From contig OX104127.1 of the NCBI GenBank assembly GCA_944470555.2, positions 161,609,276 to 161,673,275 of the forward strand: a stretch of DNA of 64,000 nt, written 5' to 3'. This stretch comes from Heterobilharzia americana (lineage: Eukaryota > Platyhelminthes > Trematoda > Strigeidida > Schistosomatidae). Made by a program: the position numbers and the translations under genes. Shown in pieces: positions 46,446 through 57,655 of the stretch (positions are counted from its first letter, which is position 1; every line of letters starts with the position of its first letter). The notes beneath the pieces are model-generated. The model was not told the DNA's origin. It was given only the letters and a program-made list of their open reading frames with translations, and made no database searches.

Positions 46446-46449
46446 TGAT

Positions 46450-46855
46450 ATCCCAAAGAATTTGTGTTGTAAGACTCTACAGGGTTTTAAATAGTGCAAT
46501 CACCCGGTGTTTGATTGATACTAAACATATTAAAGTTCTTCAAAGTCATCAATTTAACAACGGAAGCCTATACTTTTGCTATTTTCTGAAGCAGCTGGAA
46601 TTTAAAGACTAGAACCTGATCTATTTATTCACGTAGTTACTGTTGCCACTCGTGGATTACCTTGGTAATTTTTATCTCAGCTTTTCTTTTCTTTACTTTA
46701 TTTCACCGTCTATTTCAAAACCTACTCTCAGTTTTCGGGTTGTATCTATCTTATAGCTCAATATAATGAAAAATTGTTGACCTATTATTACGCTTAGTTA
46801 ACCATGATATCATCTTTACCAATTCAAGAAAAGGATTTTACATAACACTTCTCTA

Positions 46856-46898
<43 letters not shown>

Positions 46899-47155
46899 TC
46901 TCTAGAATGTCCATCCCTACCACTGTGTAAATACTTAACTTTTAGGTAGTCTTCAAAACTTTATCAATCTCGGTCAACCTAAATATTTGTTGCCTTCCAT
47001 CTCAATCGAAACATTCTTGTCGGTTTATGATAGTACGTTGTATATGACATGCATTTTATTATCAACATTAGGTTCTATGATAATAGTAGAATTGGCACGG
47101 AATCATGCTTCTGTCCCTGTCCACCCCAATCAAAATATTAAGCTGCATCATCCTG
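46450..47155. repeat. Spacer with (TA)n at 46857-46890
   Basis: No gene recognised. The TA run is about 17 units. Flanking DNA is AT-rich and unique-looking. Confidence 0.6.
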
Positions 47156-47159
47156 GTGA

Positions 47160-47895
47160 GACTGAACAATGCGCTGGATTCAAAATTACCACCGGAACAG
47201 CCTAGCTGAATTCAGGAAGTACAAATCATGTGCGAATCATATTGCAACGCTACACTACGCATCATCATAGAACAGAGTATAGAATGGCAGTCAACTCTCT
47301 ACCTCACCTCAACTTCATCGACTTTGAAAAGACCTTCGATAGCGTCGACAAAGAAGTAATTTGGTGGGAAGCTGCTTCAACACTACGGTTTTAGTGCCAC
47401 AAATCTTTATCAACCTCATTCAACAACTATATGAAGATGCCACATGTCAATTGATTCACAATGGGAAGCTCAGTGATGTTTTTGAAGTGAAGTGAAGACA
47501 GAAGTAAGAGAAGGCTGCCTACTATCACCGATGATCTTCCTGATTGTGGTCTACTAGATCATGCAGCAAACAGTGAGGAGCGAGAAGAGGGGGATACGCT
47601 GGATCGGGGAAAAGATCCTACAAGATTTGGATTTCGCCAATGACTTATGTCTAATGTCGCACAAACTCAAAGATCTGCGGGCAAATATTAACAAGTTGAC
47701 AGGGGAGGCAGGGCAGCGAAGACGGGAGTTGAAGTGAATGTAGAGAAGACAGAGGTGATGAAGATACCCACCCTATGCTTCTGGGCAGTCGTGGAGTCAG
47801 GTTCAAAAGACTGCAGAGAACAGAGTGGAATGGAGACGTGCTACTGAAGCCCTATATTTCACTAAGAACCCAAGGGATGAATAATATATAATGAT
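47160..47895 (+). mobile_element. RTE-like fragment with internal deletion
   Basis: The plus strand starts at the RT fingers (AEFRKYKSCANHIATLHYAS-like), passes LNFIDFEKTFDSVDKEVIW and DFANDLCLMSHKLKDLRAN (FADD now FAND), and at about 47770 jumps from the MKIPT segment straight to the C-terminal SWAVVESGSKDCREQSGMET-equivalent and the 3' end. About 600 bp of the C-terminal domain are deleted. Confidence 0.8.
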
Positions 47896-47899
47896 AACG

Positions 47900-48195
47900 A
47901 CCTTTCATGTTATTTCCATGCCTTTACGTTCTTACTGACTGACTGTTCAACACTATCAGGATGTTCGTTAAACTCGGTCGCTACCTATTAACTTCACTCA
48001 TTAGGGGGTAATGAGCTCTTTCAATGAACACACAAAATATAGTTTTATGCTGATGAAATTCATAGAAATACTAATGTACATAAGTTTGCATACTTGCCTA
48101 AAATCTCTCAAAGTTTAGTTACCTAATCCAAAAATTTCCAGTATCTTTGAATATTGGAGAGCAATTTCTTATCAACGGTCAATATACATAGTATA
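47900..48195. other. No recognisable feature
   Basis: AT-rich spacer. Confidence 0.4.
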
Positions 48196-48199
48196 AAAG

Positions 48200-48690
48200 A
48201 GAAATGTTACGTAATGCATAGACAGGCGTTTAGAATAGAGAAATCAACAAATGATAACAGAATAAGATAAAATTTCATCGTAACATTGATCAGTCTGTTA
48301 CGATGACTATGGTAAAGGGAAGAGGTTGTACATACTTCTTTTGAGTGAGCAATGATAGTTTGAACTTTGCCTAGATGTCTTAGCCTAACTGCCTTCGAGT
48401 AGATTAGTCGTAATGTATACAAAACGTTGAGGGAATTATCCAAAGGAGCTAAGTGTTCTGAGTTAACTAAGTGTTCCTTTATATAGCTGAAAATGTGTTT
48501 TCATTCTCTCTTTTTCAGTCAGACTGGATAGTGTTCACCAGTGCATTTTACAAGCCAGTGCATGGTACGACTGATATAATCGATCCCACAAGAAAAACGT
48601 AAAATTATATACGTACACTGAAGTGGTCCAATGATCCAACTTATCCATTATGTACGAAAGAATGGATTTATGAAAGGAGAATGTGATTCG
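48200..48690 (-). mobile_element. Penelope-like element fossil
   Basis: Minus-strand relative of 53480-54215. ACATTGGACC-like and GTACCATGCACTGG segments correspond to the CVYQLTCACGADYIGRT region of that copy, with stops. 48300-48440 matches the upstream coding part. Confidence 0.55.
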
Positions 48691-48944
48691 GGCATTTGTA
48701 GCAAGTAAAGTTCTACTTATTGATTTAGACCTTGGTTTCTGACGAATATCTGCCGTATTACCATAATACTTTCCAGTATCAAATTCCTATCCATAAACAT
48801 AAGTGGGTATCCATCTGCTAGTATACTAGGTAGCAATCATTTCAGGAATTAATTTGATTAAACAGAGGTATGGAGTCAAAACGTGTATGCTTATTTTACT
48901 ATTAAGTAGAGAAATTTATTTATCAGTTTAGCTATCTAAGATAA

Positions 48945-49215
48945 CCGTGGTTTGATAGACTTGTATTGATACTGGGTGGTGATTTAGAAGTCCTTACTGG
49001 GTAGGCAGTAACAGTACGGTCGGGCGATGGTTATGAGTCATGAATTCAGACAGCAGTCGGGTAAAACTCTTGATGATTTAAGGGAAATAAAAATTTGGTC
49101 AGCAGTCCCGTCTCTTAGATCAATTAGTAGATCGACAGGCCAGGAACCCAGTGGTAGTTGGTTCGAATCCGGCCGCGGTCCAAGCTTTCACCTTTATATA
49201 TATATATATATATAA
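48945..49215 (+). mobile_element. tRNA-derived SINE E with TA tail
   Basis: Plus-strand copy ending in GTTGGTTCGAATCCGGCCGC (B-box GGTTCGAATCC exact, 49160-49170), CAAGCTTTCACCTTTA and a TA tail to 49214. The 5' part contains GATACTGGGTGGTGATTTAG, as in the hairpin at 28130-28290. The A-box arm reads GATCAATTAGTAGATCGACA. Confidence 0.6.
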
Positions 49216-49696
49216 CTAAGAGGTTTACGAAGCATTTATATATTGTAAGATAGTGTATCAACCTCTGCTGATACCAAATAAATAGTTATTAAAAGCTTAT
49301 AAGACACTGGACAGTTGGTTCTGCTTATTTTACCTTAGGTCTAGACACTAGTATGTATCGACATCAGCGTGGTGAGTCGAGCTAGACACCGTCACGTTGT
49401 ACGAAGACAGCATATTACCCTATAGTTACCAGAGTTGGGATTTAATAATCCACCTTTTCTAATTTTGTTGAAGTTTAGCACTGTGCTATGAACATGGTGA
49501 AAATCAGTGTGAAAGTGATTATCTCTATCGAATATTGCTTTTACAAACAGACACTCACAAAATTTCATCGGTACGGTGAAACGTTGAAATTGTATGACTC
49601 TCCTATATAATATGTTGACTTTATAGTACTTTTCAGAAAATATTGCCGACAATGTTTCACCGTAGATATGAATTATTTCTGTTGCTAGACAAGTAT
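49216..49696. other. No recognisable feature
   Basis: A minus-strand frame at 49392-49652 (86 codons) has no family features or good splice sites. Confidence 0.4.
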
Positions 49697-49699
49697 AAA

Positions 49700-49962
49700 T
49701 GATGGATCGTGGTTAGCAGTGGAATCGACAATGCACATTTCGTCCTATTTCGGACTCATCAGCTGGATATACCTGCTTCCCAGTGAGTGATGCTATTCCC
49801 ACCGGTACTCAAACTCAGCAGCGATCGCTTCAAACACCAGGGCGTTATCCACTACACCATCGAGTCACGATAGCCACTTCTTGTGCGACGGGCATAGTTT
49901 TTTTGTATCATACCGTCGTTGATTGGACCGAATTGATCAGTCTCTGTTGGTATATGGGCAAA
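49700..49962 (-). mobile_element. SMalpha-like hammerhead SINE
   Basis: Minus-strand unit very close to 53653-53997 (shared GGAATCGACAATGC variant). tRNA-like part: A-box complement at about 49855-49870, B-box complement GGTACTCAAACTC (49803-49815). Hammerhead core at 49738-49762. Confidence 0.8.
49738..49762 (-). ncRNA. Hammerhead ribozyme core, intact boxes
   Basis: On the minus strand CUGAUGA (49762-49756), stem II GUCC/GGAC and GAAA (49741-49738) are all kept. The cleavage-site side reads AUUGUCGAUU, altered from the usual GUCCUGGAUU, which weakens stem I. Confidence 0.65.
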
Positions 49963-49964
49963 TA

Positions 49965-50475
49965 TGTTTATTAAATTCAGGAAAAATTTTCAATAATTTT
50001 AATTTTCCTGATAAAGAGGTTTACATGGATAATGATTTTTTTTCCAATGGGTTCTAATTATTGAAACATCTGTAATATGTTTTCAAGATTAAAAAAAGTA
50101 TAACTAGACAAATGATTGTTAAAAATATATTTCTTGTAAATCAATTTCACTACTACTGTTGTTACCAACCATAATTTTACTGTCTAATATGGTGCATATC
50201 AAGCGAAAGCTTAACATAAACCTATTGCTTGGTCATTAACAATGGAATATAAATAATTTGCTTCAATTCGATACACTACTCCTGCACTAGTTTATAAATG
50301 AAAGTTGTTTTGTGATGGCTAATGTTACTACCTGGTTGCTTAAGCCAAAATAGATGAAGCAGGTTTTGAACTCAATGGTCACTACCTGAAAGTTGAGTTC
50401 CGAAGATATTGATTACTTACAGAATAAGTATAACCCATGATAATATGTATATCCTAATCCCCCTTGTGCAATCCA
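49965..50475. other. No recognisable feature
   Basis: AT-rich spacer; no exon or repeat recognised. Confidence 0.4.
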
Positions 50476-50479
50476 ACAT

Positions 50480-51720
50480 GAATTCACCTTAAGTCGACGC
50501 ATCCTTCAATTAGTTTATCAGTCGAATAAATAGAGACAGATTGATAAATCAACGTAGAACGTTGTACACAAGTTCATCAGTTCAAGTTGCCACACTTTAC
50601 CGCAGCATGCAAATAAGCGGAGTGTCCGACGAAATCTACTACTTCATTTCTTATCCTTAAATTAAAGGTTGATGCAGACTAGTCCTGAAGCATCATCTTA
50701 CATTTGACAGGGGACAACTGCGTGCCAGATATTCAGAAAACTCTCCGTTTCGTCAGCGTCTTCAGCATACTGGATATGGTCACCTAAGTATCCACACATC
50801 ATCCAAGTGCTTTCGCAAGAGTAAGTGAATCCCTGAGAAGTCTGGGATACCTAGGGTTATATTCAATTACATATCTGTAGCAAAAGTGGAAAAGAGTTGT
50901 GATAGGTGACATCTTTTGTAAGCACCACTGGTTGTTGCCACTTAAGTTGACAACACTATATAAGGCCTTACATGGTTATGTGACTTCCAGCACAGAGCTT
51001 TGATCAGGGTAATATACTTGCTAGTCATTCTTTTCACAGTCAGACACTGCCACAACATTTACTGGTCAACACATTCAAATGCCACCTTCAGGTGAAGAAA
51101 TATGGCCTGTCGACTGCCGGTAGTTATACCGATGTTTCTAATCGATGTATCTTCTTCCAAGTTTAAGGCCTACTCGGTTTTCTGGAGTTCCAATTAAGTG
51201 TTGCATAACTATGGACCCTAGGATTTTGGACACGATATCAGTCATACTGATACCCTTTGAGTTGCAAGATGAAGACTTTTATCCTTTCACGTGAACTGGA
51301 ATCATCAGCAATCTAGAGCAATCTGACGAAAGTAGTTCTGATTTTCACACACTAGGTAGCGCCTTTGTTACTCTATCCATTTGGTTTCTACCTCCTCCCT
51401 TAAAATCATTAGGCGGCAAACAGTCACATCCTGCTGCTTTGTATCATTTAAGGTATGACATAGTCTTACCAACATTTAGGAAAAGTGGAGAATCAACTCC
51501 TTCTGATCAAAACTAAATAAACCATATTCTAAAGTTGTAAGTTTACTTGGTATAGACAATATGTTGTGTCAGAAACGAAATCTAGCAAATCATACATTCT
51601 ACCATAATGCTTAAATTCTACTCTTATATCGGAGGATCAATATTCACATCCTGTTCAGGTTTGTGATGGATTTCAGGTAGCTGGAATATCACTGTAGGTC
51701 TGTTGAATTGTTCTTACATA
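50480..51720 (-). mobile_element. LINE-B fossil (RT region)
   Basis: Minus-strand, decayed. The segment at 50930-51230 parallels 300-560 (CTTTTCACAGTCAGACACTG, then AACACATTCAAATGCCACCT), the reverse complement of the AFDSVDREV-type RT block. The segment at 50700-50830 corresponds to the YADD region (CAGCATACTGGATATGG). Frameshifts and stops throughout. Confidence 0.6.
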
Positions 51721-51904
51721 TTTATCAGCTAACTCTCCTGAAAAGATATCAGACTTATTTCTTAACATCTAAGTAATATAATGTTATATTTGTTTTTTTT
51801 CCAACGTGAAAGTATTCCGTGAAAATCATAGAAAAAAGTGAAACACTCTACTTGTTAATCATAGTTCTCTTTCAAGTTTTCCCCAAAAACTGTCAGTTCA
51901 TTAA

Positions 51905-52260
51905 ACAATTTTCAAGGTAGTAGTCATCATGAAGTGATATGAGTTTGAGAATCATTGGACATGAGTATGAAAGTCTTCTTCAGCAGTAGGCACCCACAAA
52001 ATTGCCATGGATCAAACTCAAAGTCTTCAGGTTTCTCGGCGAAGGTGTTAATCATCCAGCTACTGAATCGGAGTTCAATTGTCTGCAGTTCCCTACTTGT
52101 GTAAATTTATGATATAGTAAAACTATCATCCATTGCCTTCAGTTACCATCCGCTTCACTAACGACTAGTTAACTCCACGGGTTACAGTTTCTAATCAAAA
52201 CTTTAGGATATTCATCCTAAGCCATAACACTAATAAGCAATATGATGTATTGTATTTTGA
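51905..52260 (-). mobile_element. HH-SINE 2 fossil
   Basis: Minus-strand copy with tRNA-like part around GATCAAACTCAAAGTCTTCA (52012) and the 5' block GACTAGTTAACTCCACGGGT. The hammerhead is reduced to CTTCTTCAGCAGTAGGCAC. Confidence 0.55.
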
Positions 52261-52264
52261 GGTA

Positions 52265-52779
52265 AATAAAGATTTCACTTTTAAGGTGTATCTTTCCAAT
52301 ACCCCCCATGTTTCCGTTAATTCTCTAACTAATCTCAGTTCCTGATGATCACTACCTTAAAGATAAAATATTTATTCACTTCGAAATAAATAAATCAATT
52401 AATTAATTAATTGGTTAATCAACTAATTACACTTTCAATAAAAGCAAACTAGTTGCATAAGACTGAAAAATGATAAAGTGTTACCAACATGCCTAGGTAA
52501 AAAAGCAAAGAGAGAAGACACTTCAATAGGAAGCTGTTAGCACTTAACTGCCTATCATCATCATCATCATCATCGTGATTACAACAATAAAATAAAGAAA
52601 AAGATAATCAATACAGTGAAAAGTGTAACAGTACAAAATCATTTTTCTTCACCAGAAGATAAAGTTTTGAAAAAAAAAACACGAAAAACTTTAACTTCCA
52701 TTCACTTTATGACAATATATGAATAAAACCATATTTCTTAACGATGAACAATTTCATGCTATTGTTTGTATTATCTTGT
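52265..52779. repeat. Spacer with (CAT)n at 52554-52574
   Basis: No gene. A short CAT run and a poly-A run (near 52670). Confidence 0.5.
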
Positions 52780-53050
52780 CGTTAATTAGACTGAATTCGA
52801 TCGGTCTCTATTGAAGTATGGGCTCCTGGAAGGATGATTAATGATGATTAGCAGTGGAATCCAGGACGTGCATCTCCTCTTATTTGTGACTCATTGGTGT
52901 AGTAGATTACGCTTTGGCGTTTGAAGCGATCGATACCGAGTTTGAGTTGAAGTGGGGACAATATTATTCATAGGATGTAAGTACATTCAACTGATGAGTC
53001 CTAAAAAGGACGAAACGCGTGTCGTAGATTCTATTTCTGACAATTATCAA
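52780..53050. mobile_element. SMalpha-like composite, two orientations
   Basis: 52780-52900 begins with a plus-sense leader (GAATTCGATCGGTCTCTATT) and then a minus-sense hammerhead end (GCAGTGGAATCCAGGACGTG). From about 52905 a plus-sense tRNA-like part (GGTGTAGTAGATTACGC) and hammerhead follow. The junction therefore joins two units in opposite orientation. Confidence 0.65.
52985..53030 (+). ncRNA. Hammerhead ribozyme, core kept
   Basis: CUGAUGA at 52991-52997, stem II GUCC (52998-53001) with GGAC (53008-53011), GAAA at 53012-53015, cleavage triplet GUC at 53021-53023. Stem I is weak (several mismatches). Confidence 0.65.
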
Positions 53051-53164
53051 TCATTAGTAGATAGACAATACCACCTAGTCTTTGACCATGTCATATGCAT
53101 AACTTATTCATTAGTGCAAGAGTTAAACATGCCCCATTCTGGACTTGAAAAATGAACTGTGACT

Positions 53165-53310
53165 AGTTTTATAAGGTGATTTTAAAGGTTAAACTAGTAA
53201 CTACTGAAATAACGAATCAGGTTTTCGAATTCCTGCTGAGAAGGCCGTTTCTCATGGGATAGAGAAAAGTAATCGGTAATCTCCTATAATATCACTCGAA
53301 TAAGTCTGTA
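53165..53310 (+). repeat. Dispersed repeat D
   Basis: TGATTTTAAAGGTTAAACTA, GTAACTACTGAAATAACGAA and CATGGGATAGAGAAAAGTAA follow the order seen at 26995-27130. Confidence 0.5.
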
Positions 53311-53640
53311 AACAAGGTCATCATCGATAGTTCGGCTTACTTTTCTAAATATACCTAAGCATTAGTGTTAAAATTGTTGATTCATGAGTATATTTTACAG
53401 TGCGTGGACTACTCCAGAGCTGTTTCTAGTCAGAGGGGTCGAAATATAATGAATAACGAAAGGAAGTTACACTAATATCCAGGTCAGTCAATGTTTTGTG
53501 ATAGTCATGGCAAAGACAAAGGTTGAACATACTGCTTTTCGATACAGCACTGGTATGATCTTCTGGATAGCTACTGTTTTAGCTATACCCAAATGCCTTA
53601 ATCTCACTCACTCTGAATACATTCATCGAAACTTGTAGGG

Positions 53641-53652
53641 CATTTTGAAAGA
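53641..53652. repeat. Target-site duplication, left copy
   Basis: CATTTTGAAAGA, identical to 53998-54009, flanking the SMalpha insertion. Confidence 0.7.
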
Positions 53653-53997
53653 TAGTAACAATGGGCAGTGGCTAACAGTGGAATCGACAATGCGAATTTC
53701 GTCCTATTTCGGACTCGTCAGCTGGATATACCTGCTTCCCAGTGAGTGATGCTATTCCCACCGGTACTCAAACTCAGCAGCGATCGCTCCAAACACCAGG
53801 GCGTTATCCACTACACCATCGAGTCACGATAGCCACTTCTTGTGCGATGGGTATAGTTTTAGTGTTACTGTTTGTATTATACCGTTGTTGATTGACCGAA
53901 TTGATCAGTCTCTGTTGGCATATCGGCTCCTGTGCGGATGCCTCGATATTGCCTATGTTTTGATTATGTTTGGTAATGATGGGCAATAAATCTAATA
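53653..53997 (-). mobile_element. SMalpha-like hammerhead SINE with target-site duplication
   Basis: A complete minus-strand unit of about 345 bp: hammerhead core at 53697-53721 (CUGACGA and GAAA intact), B-box complement GGTACTCAAACTC, A-box complement near 53815, then the 5' region to AATGATGGGC. Both ends are defined by a 12-bp direct repeat, so this copy shows the element's real boundaries. Confidence 0.85.
53697..53721 (-). ncRNA. Hammerhead ribozyme core, intact boxes
   Basis: Minus strand: CUGACGA (53721-53715), stem II GUCC/GGAC, GAAA (53700-53697). Same AUUGUCGAUU variant at the cleavage side as the copy at 49738. Confidence 0.65.
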
Positions 53998-54009
53998 CAT
54001 TTTGAAAGA
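53998..54009. repeat. Target-site duplication, right copy
   Basis: CATTTTGAAAGA, matching 53641-53652. Confidence 0.7.
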
Positions 54010-54214
54010 GCTTTTAGAATGAGCTGAGTGGCCTGACTTCAAAAATTGTCATGTTATTGTGCCAGAGTAACTTATCCATTCTCCCTTTGCTATACTGGAT
54101 AGTATTCACTAGCATGTCTTACAAGCGGACACATGGTACGACCTATGTAATCAGCTCCACACGCACAAGTAAGCTGGTATACACACAGTGGTGTGGTCCA
54201 ATGCGTTAGCTCGT

Positions 54215-54805
54215 CTTCCACATATTGAGCAAAGAGTAGCACGTCTCCAGTACACTCTCTTCTCTGAAATCTCTCGAACCTGGCTCCACGACAACCCACA
54301 AGCTCTCATTTCCTCCTCACACGATCTCCTCCATGTCACCCTCACCTCGGACGCCCAACTCGTCGCTTCCCATGGGGGTTCCACTGGACGGTCTTGCCTG
54401 ACGCGTGATGTCTCCAATCGGCCTTCTCAGTGTGTGCCCAATCCAATCCATCTCCACTTCCTTCTACTGCATATTTGTTGAGCGACGGGTTCTTGGTTGG
54501 TTCGTTCCCAGAGTTGTTTGTTGCTTATTCTTTCTGGCCATCTGATCTTCAGTAGCGAACCAGTGTAGGCAGTTGTTGATGAGTGTGTGTAGTGCGCTAA
54601 GCCTCTGAGCCATACAGAAGCACTGACTTGACTGAATTGGTGTTGAAAATCCGGATCTTGTTCCACATGCTGAGTTCAGTGAAGCAGATCTCCACACTGG
54701 TTTCAGGCTAATCAACGCCTATCTTGCTTTTCCGATCCTGGCTGACTTTGACATCCTCGTCTGTGCCTGCGCCGCCTGTAGTTGAAACAGTCCTTCCTAC
54801 GGGAC
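54215..54805 (-). mobile_element. RTE-like 3' fragment
   Basis: Minus-strand C-terminal region. On frames at 54427-54715 it reads FQHQFSQVSASVWLRGLAHY (frame shadow) and ERTNQEPVAQQICSRRKWRW. It lacks the extreme 3' end because the copy begins inside PLE sequence at about 54215. It truncates at the FSTTGGTDED-equivalent near 54800. Confidence 0.75.
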
Positions 54806-55026
54806 ATAGTGGCCGCAAAAATAGGAAAATAAAATTCAAGTTCCAAGCAATTTTAGTGATGTGATCAGCTGAAAAGTGTGTGTTACAACTCTATCGGTAT
54901 TCAAATCCCCTCAGATTATTATCAATTTGAAAATTTTTGATATCAAAATCTTAGATAAACTGTTGTTAAACTATTCACTTCCTTGTAAAAAAAAATCCTT
55001 AAATTAAGATAAAATAACCAGCTTAC

Positions 55027-55196
55027 AGTTTCGGCACCAACTCCATTTGTGTTTTTTGCAATTCTCCTAAATTACATGAACCATGTAATGATTTACGTCT
55101 TCGTGAATGTTTTGTACTGGAGTTATTTCTTCTATGTGTAACTCGACCAGTATTTCCACTGGATGAAAAAGTATTGGATTCAGTAACTTCCAACCC
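55027..55196 (-). CDS. Internal exon of minus-strand host gene
   Basis: On the minus strand the exon follows TTTTTATTCATAG and ends at donor GTAAGC (55026). Its 170 bases are fully open: GLEVTESNTFSSSGNTGRVT, HRRNNSSTKHSRRRKSLHGS, CNLGELQKTQMELVPK plus two bases. It starts in phase 0 and leaves CT, completed by the G that opens exon 37120-37321. Serine-, arginine- and lysine-rich, with an RRKSLHGS segment resembling a basic kinase site; that is inference only. No domain recognised. The implied intron is about 17.7 kb and holds at least ten transposon insertions. Confidence 0.7.
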
Positions 55197-55199
55197 CTA

Positions 55200-55449
55200 T
55201 GAATAAAAAGTTATCACTTTATAATGTTGAAATATATAAACTGATAAGGAAATAAAAGATAAACAATAAACACAAAAGGGAAAATCCTCAGTAACATCAT
55301 TTTTCTATCAATATCATTCTCAATCTATACCAGTTGTACAAAACGACTAAATCATTGTGAGTAGTGATTGAAAATATTTGCAGGTTAGGTGAATGATCTC
55401 GGTTGTGTTGCTTTCTTTCAACTATTCTTATACAGATAAAAGGATATAA
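55200..55449. other. Intron sequence, no feature
   Basis: AT-rich DNA upstream (minus sense) of the exon acceptor. Confidence 0.45.
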
Positions 55450-55920
55450 CAGTAAAGGAAGACTAACCACACAGCTTCTGTTAAAGTAACTCCAACACTT
55501 GTGACCAACACTACATTAGACAGAGTGGTTATACCCTTTACTATTTCGTCCACATGAACATCAATCAGGTATGAAAGATCACCATATTTCATCTCTTATA
55601 TCAATACATGTTGACAATTATAGACATGAGTTAAATTTGAAAAACGTAATGATTTTGAACAAAGAATATCAGAGAATTCCTAGAAGATAGACATTTCAGT
55701 TGTTTCAAGATTCATTAGATGCTTAGATACTTAAACCCAATATATCAAACCATGAAAATTGGCAAACAACGATACAACAATCAATTGAAAGCATCATTCA
55801 CACACCACTTAATCAGGACAGACTACTGGAACCGATGATATGGAAGTATTAATCGTTTACTTTATATTACAGTTTGTGCCGATGTTATCGTCTAGAAATA
55901 CAATGAAAGCTTGACATTTA
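55450..55920 (+). mobile_element. Penelope-like element fossil
   Basis: Plus-strand relative of 44689-45360. The codons around ACACTACATTAGACAGAGTG correspond to HYIGQS (now HYIRQS), and CATGTTGACAATTATAGACA to HVDNNYGH. It ends with the decayed counterpart of the hammerhead-like stem (ATCGTCTAGAAATACAATGA, 55883-55902). Confidence 0.6.
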
Positions 55921-55924
55921 AGCC

Positions 55925-56570
55925 AACCAGCGTAGAGAAAGCAACATAACCAATATCCGAATAATGTAAATAGAAGATGTGGATTATCTGAAAAGTGTGA
56001 TGTATCAGCGCTACGAAGGCAGCTGTATTCACAAACATTGATAAGCGCAGATGGCAAACAACCATCATCAGCATCATTGATAACGCTCACAGGATTGATA
56101 TTAAAACAGCCTTTACAATTTTCTATAGAAACTGTCAGGGGCGTTATACTTAACTTTGTTGAAGCGCTAGTCATCAATAAATTTAACCACCTATTGATAG
56201 GGTGCAAAAACAGTTTGTTCTTAAGCTAACCCTACCTTGGTAATGCTTATTTTATCGTATTACCAAGATTGTCTTCAAATTTCATCTTTTCTGCTTTTCT
56301 TTTGATTATCTTTTCGATTATTGAATTCCTTAATGTCCTTCACCGACTTCCAGTTTTCATATCTGAATTGACTTGAAAGGTGATTGAGTGATCAGATTGT
56401 TCGAAATGTCTAGTACAAATATATCACATTTTTCAGATAATCTACGTCTTCTTATAACATTATCCAAATTCATAAAAGGGACGAATTGTTTCAAATCCAA
56501 CCAACATCACTGTAACTTCATTACAGATATTCATTAAAGTTCAGTAAAGAGGAAACAATTTATTATCATT
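55925..56570. other. No recognisable feature
   Basis: Overlapping frames at 55857-56229 on both strands lack family features. AT-rich spacer otherwise. Confidence 0.4.
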
Positions 56571-57655
56571 ATTTATTATCAGTCCCTTGAGTTCCTAGTG
56601 GAACGTAGGGCTTCAGTAGCACGCCTCCATTGCGCTCCGTCCTCTGAAATCTTTTCAACCTGGCTCCACGACAGCCCACAAGCTTTCACTTCTTCCTCAT
56701 ACCATCTCCTCCATGTGACCCTGAGACGCTCAGCTCGTCACCTCCTATCTGGGTTCCACTCGAGCAAATGGTCTGGCACGTGGCGTCCCCGAATGGTCTT
56801 CTCAGTAAATGCCCAATCCATCTTCACTTCCTTCTGCATATTTTTTGGGCGATAGGTTCCTGCTTCGTTGGTTAGTTAACACCCAGAGTCCCTTGTTGCT
56901 TATTCCTATTATTCTGGTCATCCGATCTTCAGTATCGAGTGAGCGTAGGTGTCACATATTAATGAATATCTGTAGTTTGTTGGAAATGCTTTTCGTGACG
57001 CACCAAGTCTCTCAACCATATAGCAGCACTAACCTGACTGAATTGGTGTTGAAAATCCGGATGTTGTCCACGCTTTATGCTGAGTGCAGAAGATCAACAC
57101 ACTGGTTTCAGATTAGTGAAAGCCCATCTTGCTTTTCCGATCCTGGCTTTGACGTCTTCATCTATGCCTGTGCCGCCCATAGTTGAAACAGTGCTGCCTA
57201 GGTGGGTAGATGAAAGAGGTTACTTCCTTTAAGTTTCGCCCGTTCATCGTCATTGGAGCTTGTTGTTGTTGGTGGTGGTGGTGATGGTGTCGGTTGGGTA
57301 TCATCGTCACCTCTGTCTTCTATACTTTTACCTGAAGTGTGGTCCTTGCTGCCCTGCCTCTTCTGTCGACTTGTTAGTTTTTGCCTATAGATCTTCAAGT
57401 TTGTGTGACATTAGACACAAGTCATTGGCGAAATCCAAATCTTGTAGGATCTTTTCCCCGGTCCAGCCAGCGTTTGTCCCTCTTCTAGTTCTTCACTGTT
57501 TGTTGCATAATCCAGTCCACCACAATCAGGAAGATCATTGGTGATAGTAGGCGACAGCCTTGTCTTACTCCTGTCTTCACTTCACTTCAAAGACATCACT
57601 GAGCTTCCCATTGTGAATCGATTGACATGTAGAATCTTCATATAGTTGTCGAAGC
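56571..57655 (-). mobile_element. RTE-like fragment, RT C-terminal half to 3' end
   Basis: Minus-strand copy with tail TTATTATCATTATTTATTAT, terminus CCTTGAGTTCCTAG, the C-terminal domain and the late RT palm up to the QLYEDSTCQSIHNGKLSDV-equivalent at about 57640. A CAC/CCA-rich tract (57262-57290) corresponds to the H/Q repeats of the copy at 31712-32810. Confidence 0.8.

Larger units (their letters stand above)
53480..54215 (-). mobile_element. Penelope-like element split by a SINE
   Basis: Minus-strand PLE in two parts, 53480-53652 and 53998-54215, interrupted by an SMalpha insertion. The right part encodes HWTTPLCVYQLTCACGADYI and GRTMCPLVRHAS, the start of a GIY-YIG domain (Y-I-G-R-T). 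A homologous uninterrupted copy is at 48200-48690. The adjoining RTE fragment begins at about 54215 inside this frame, so the PLE is truncated by it. Confidence 0.7.

Noticed and set aside
55857..56229. Overlapping frames of 116, 61 and 63 codons on both strands
   Set aside because: No family features or splice sites, and mutually exclusive.
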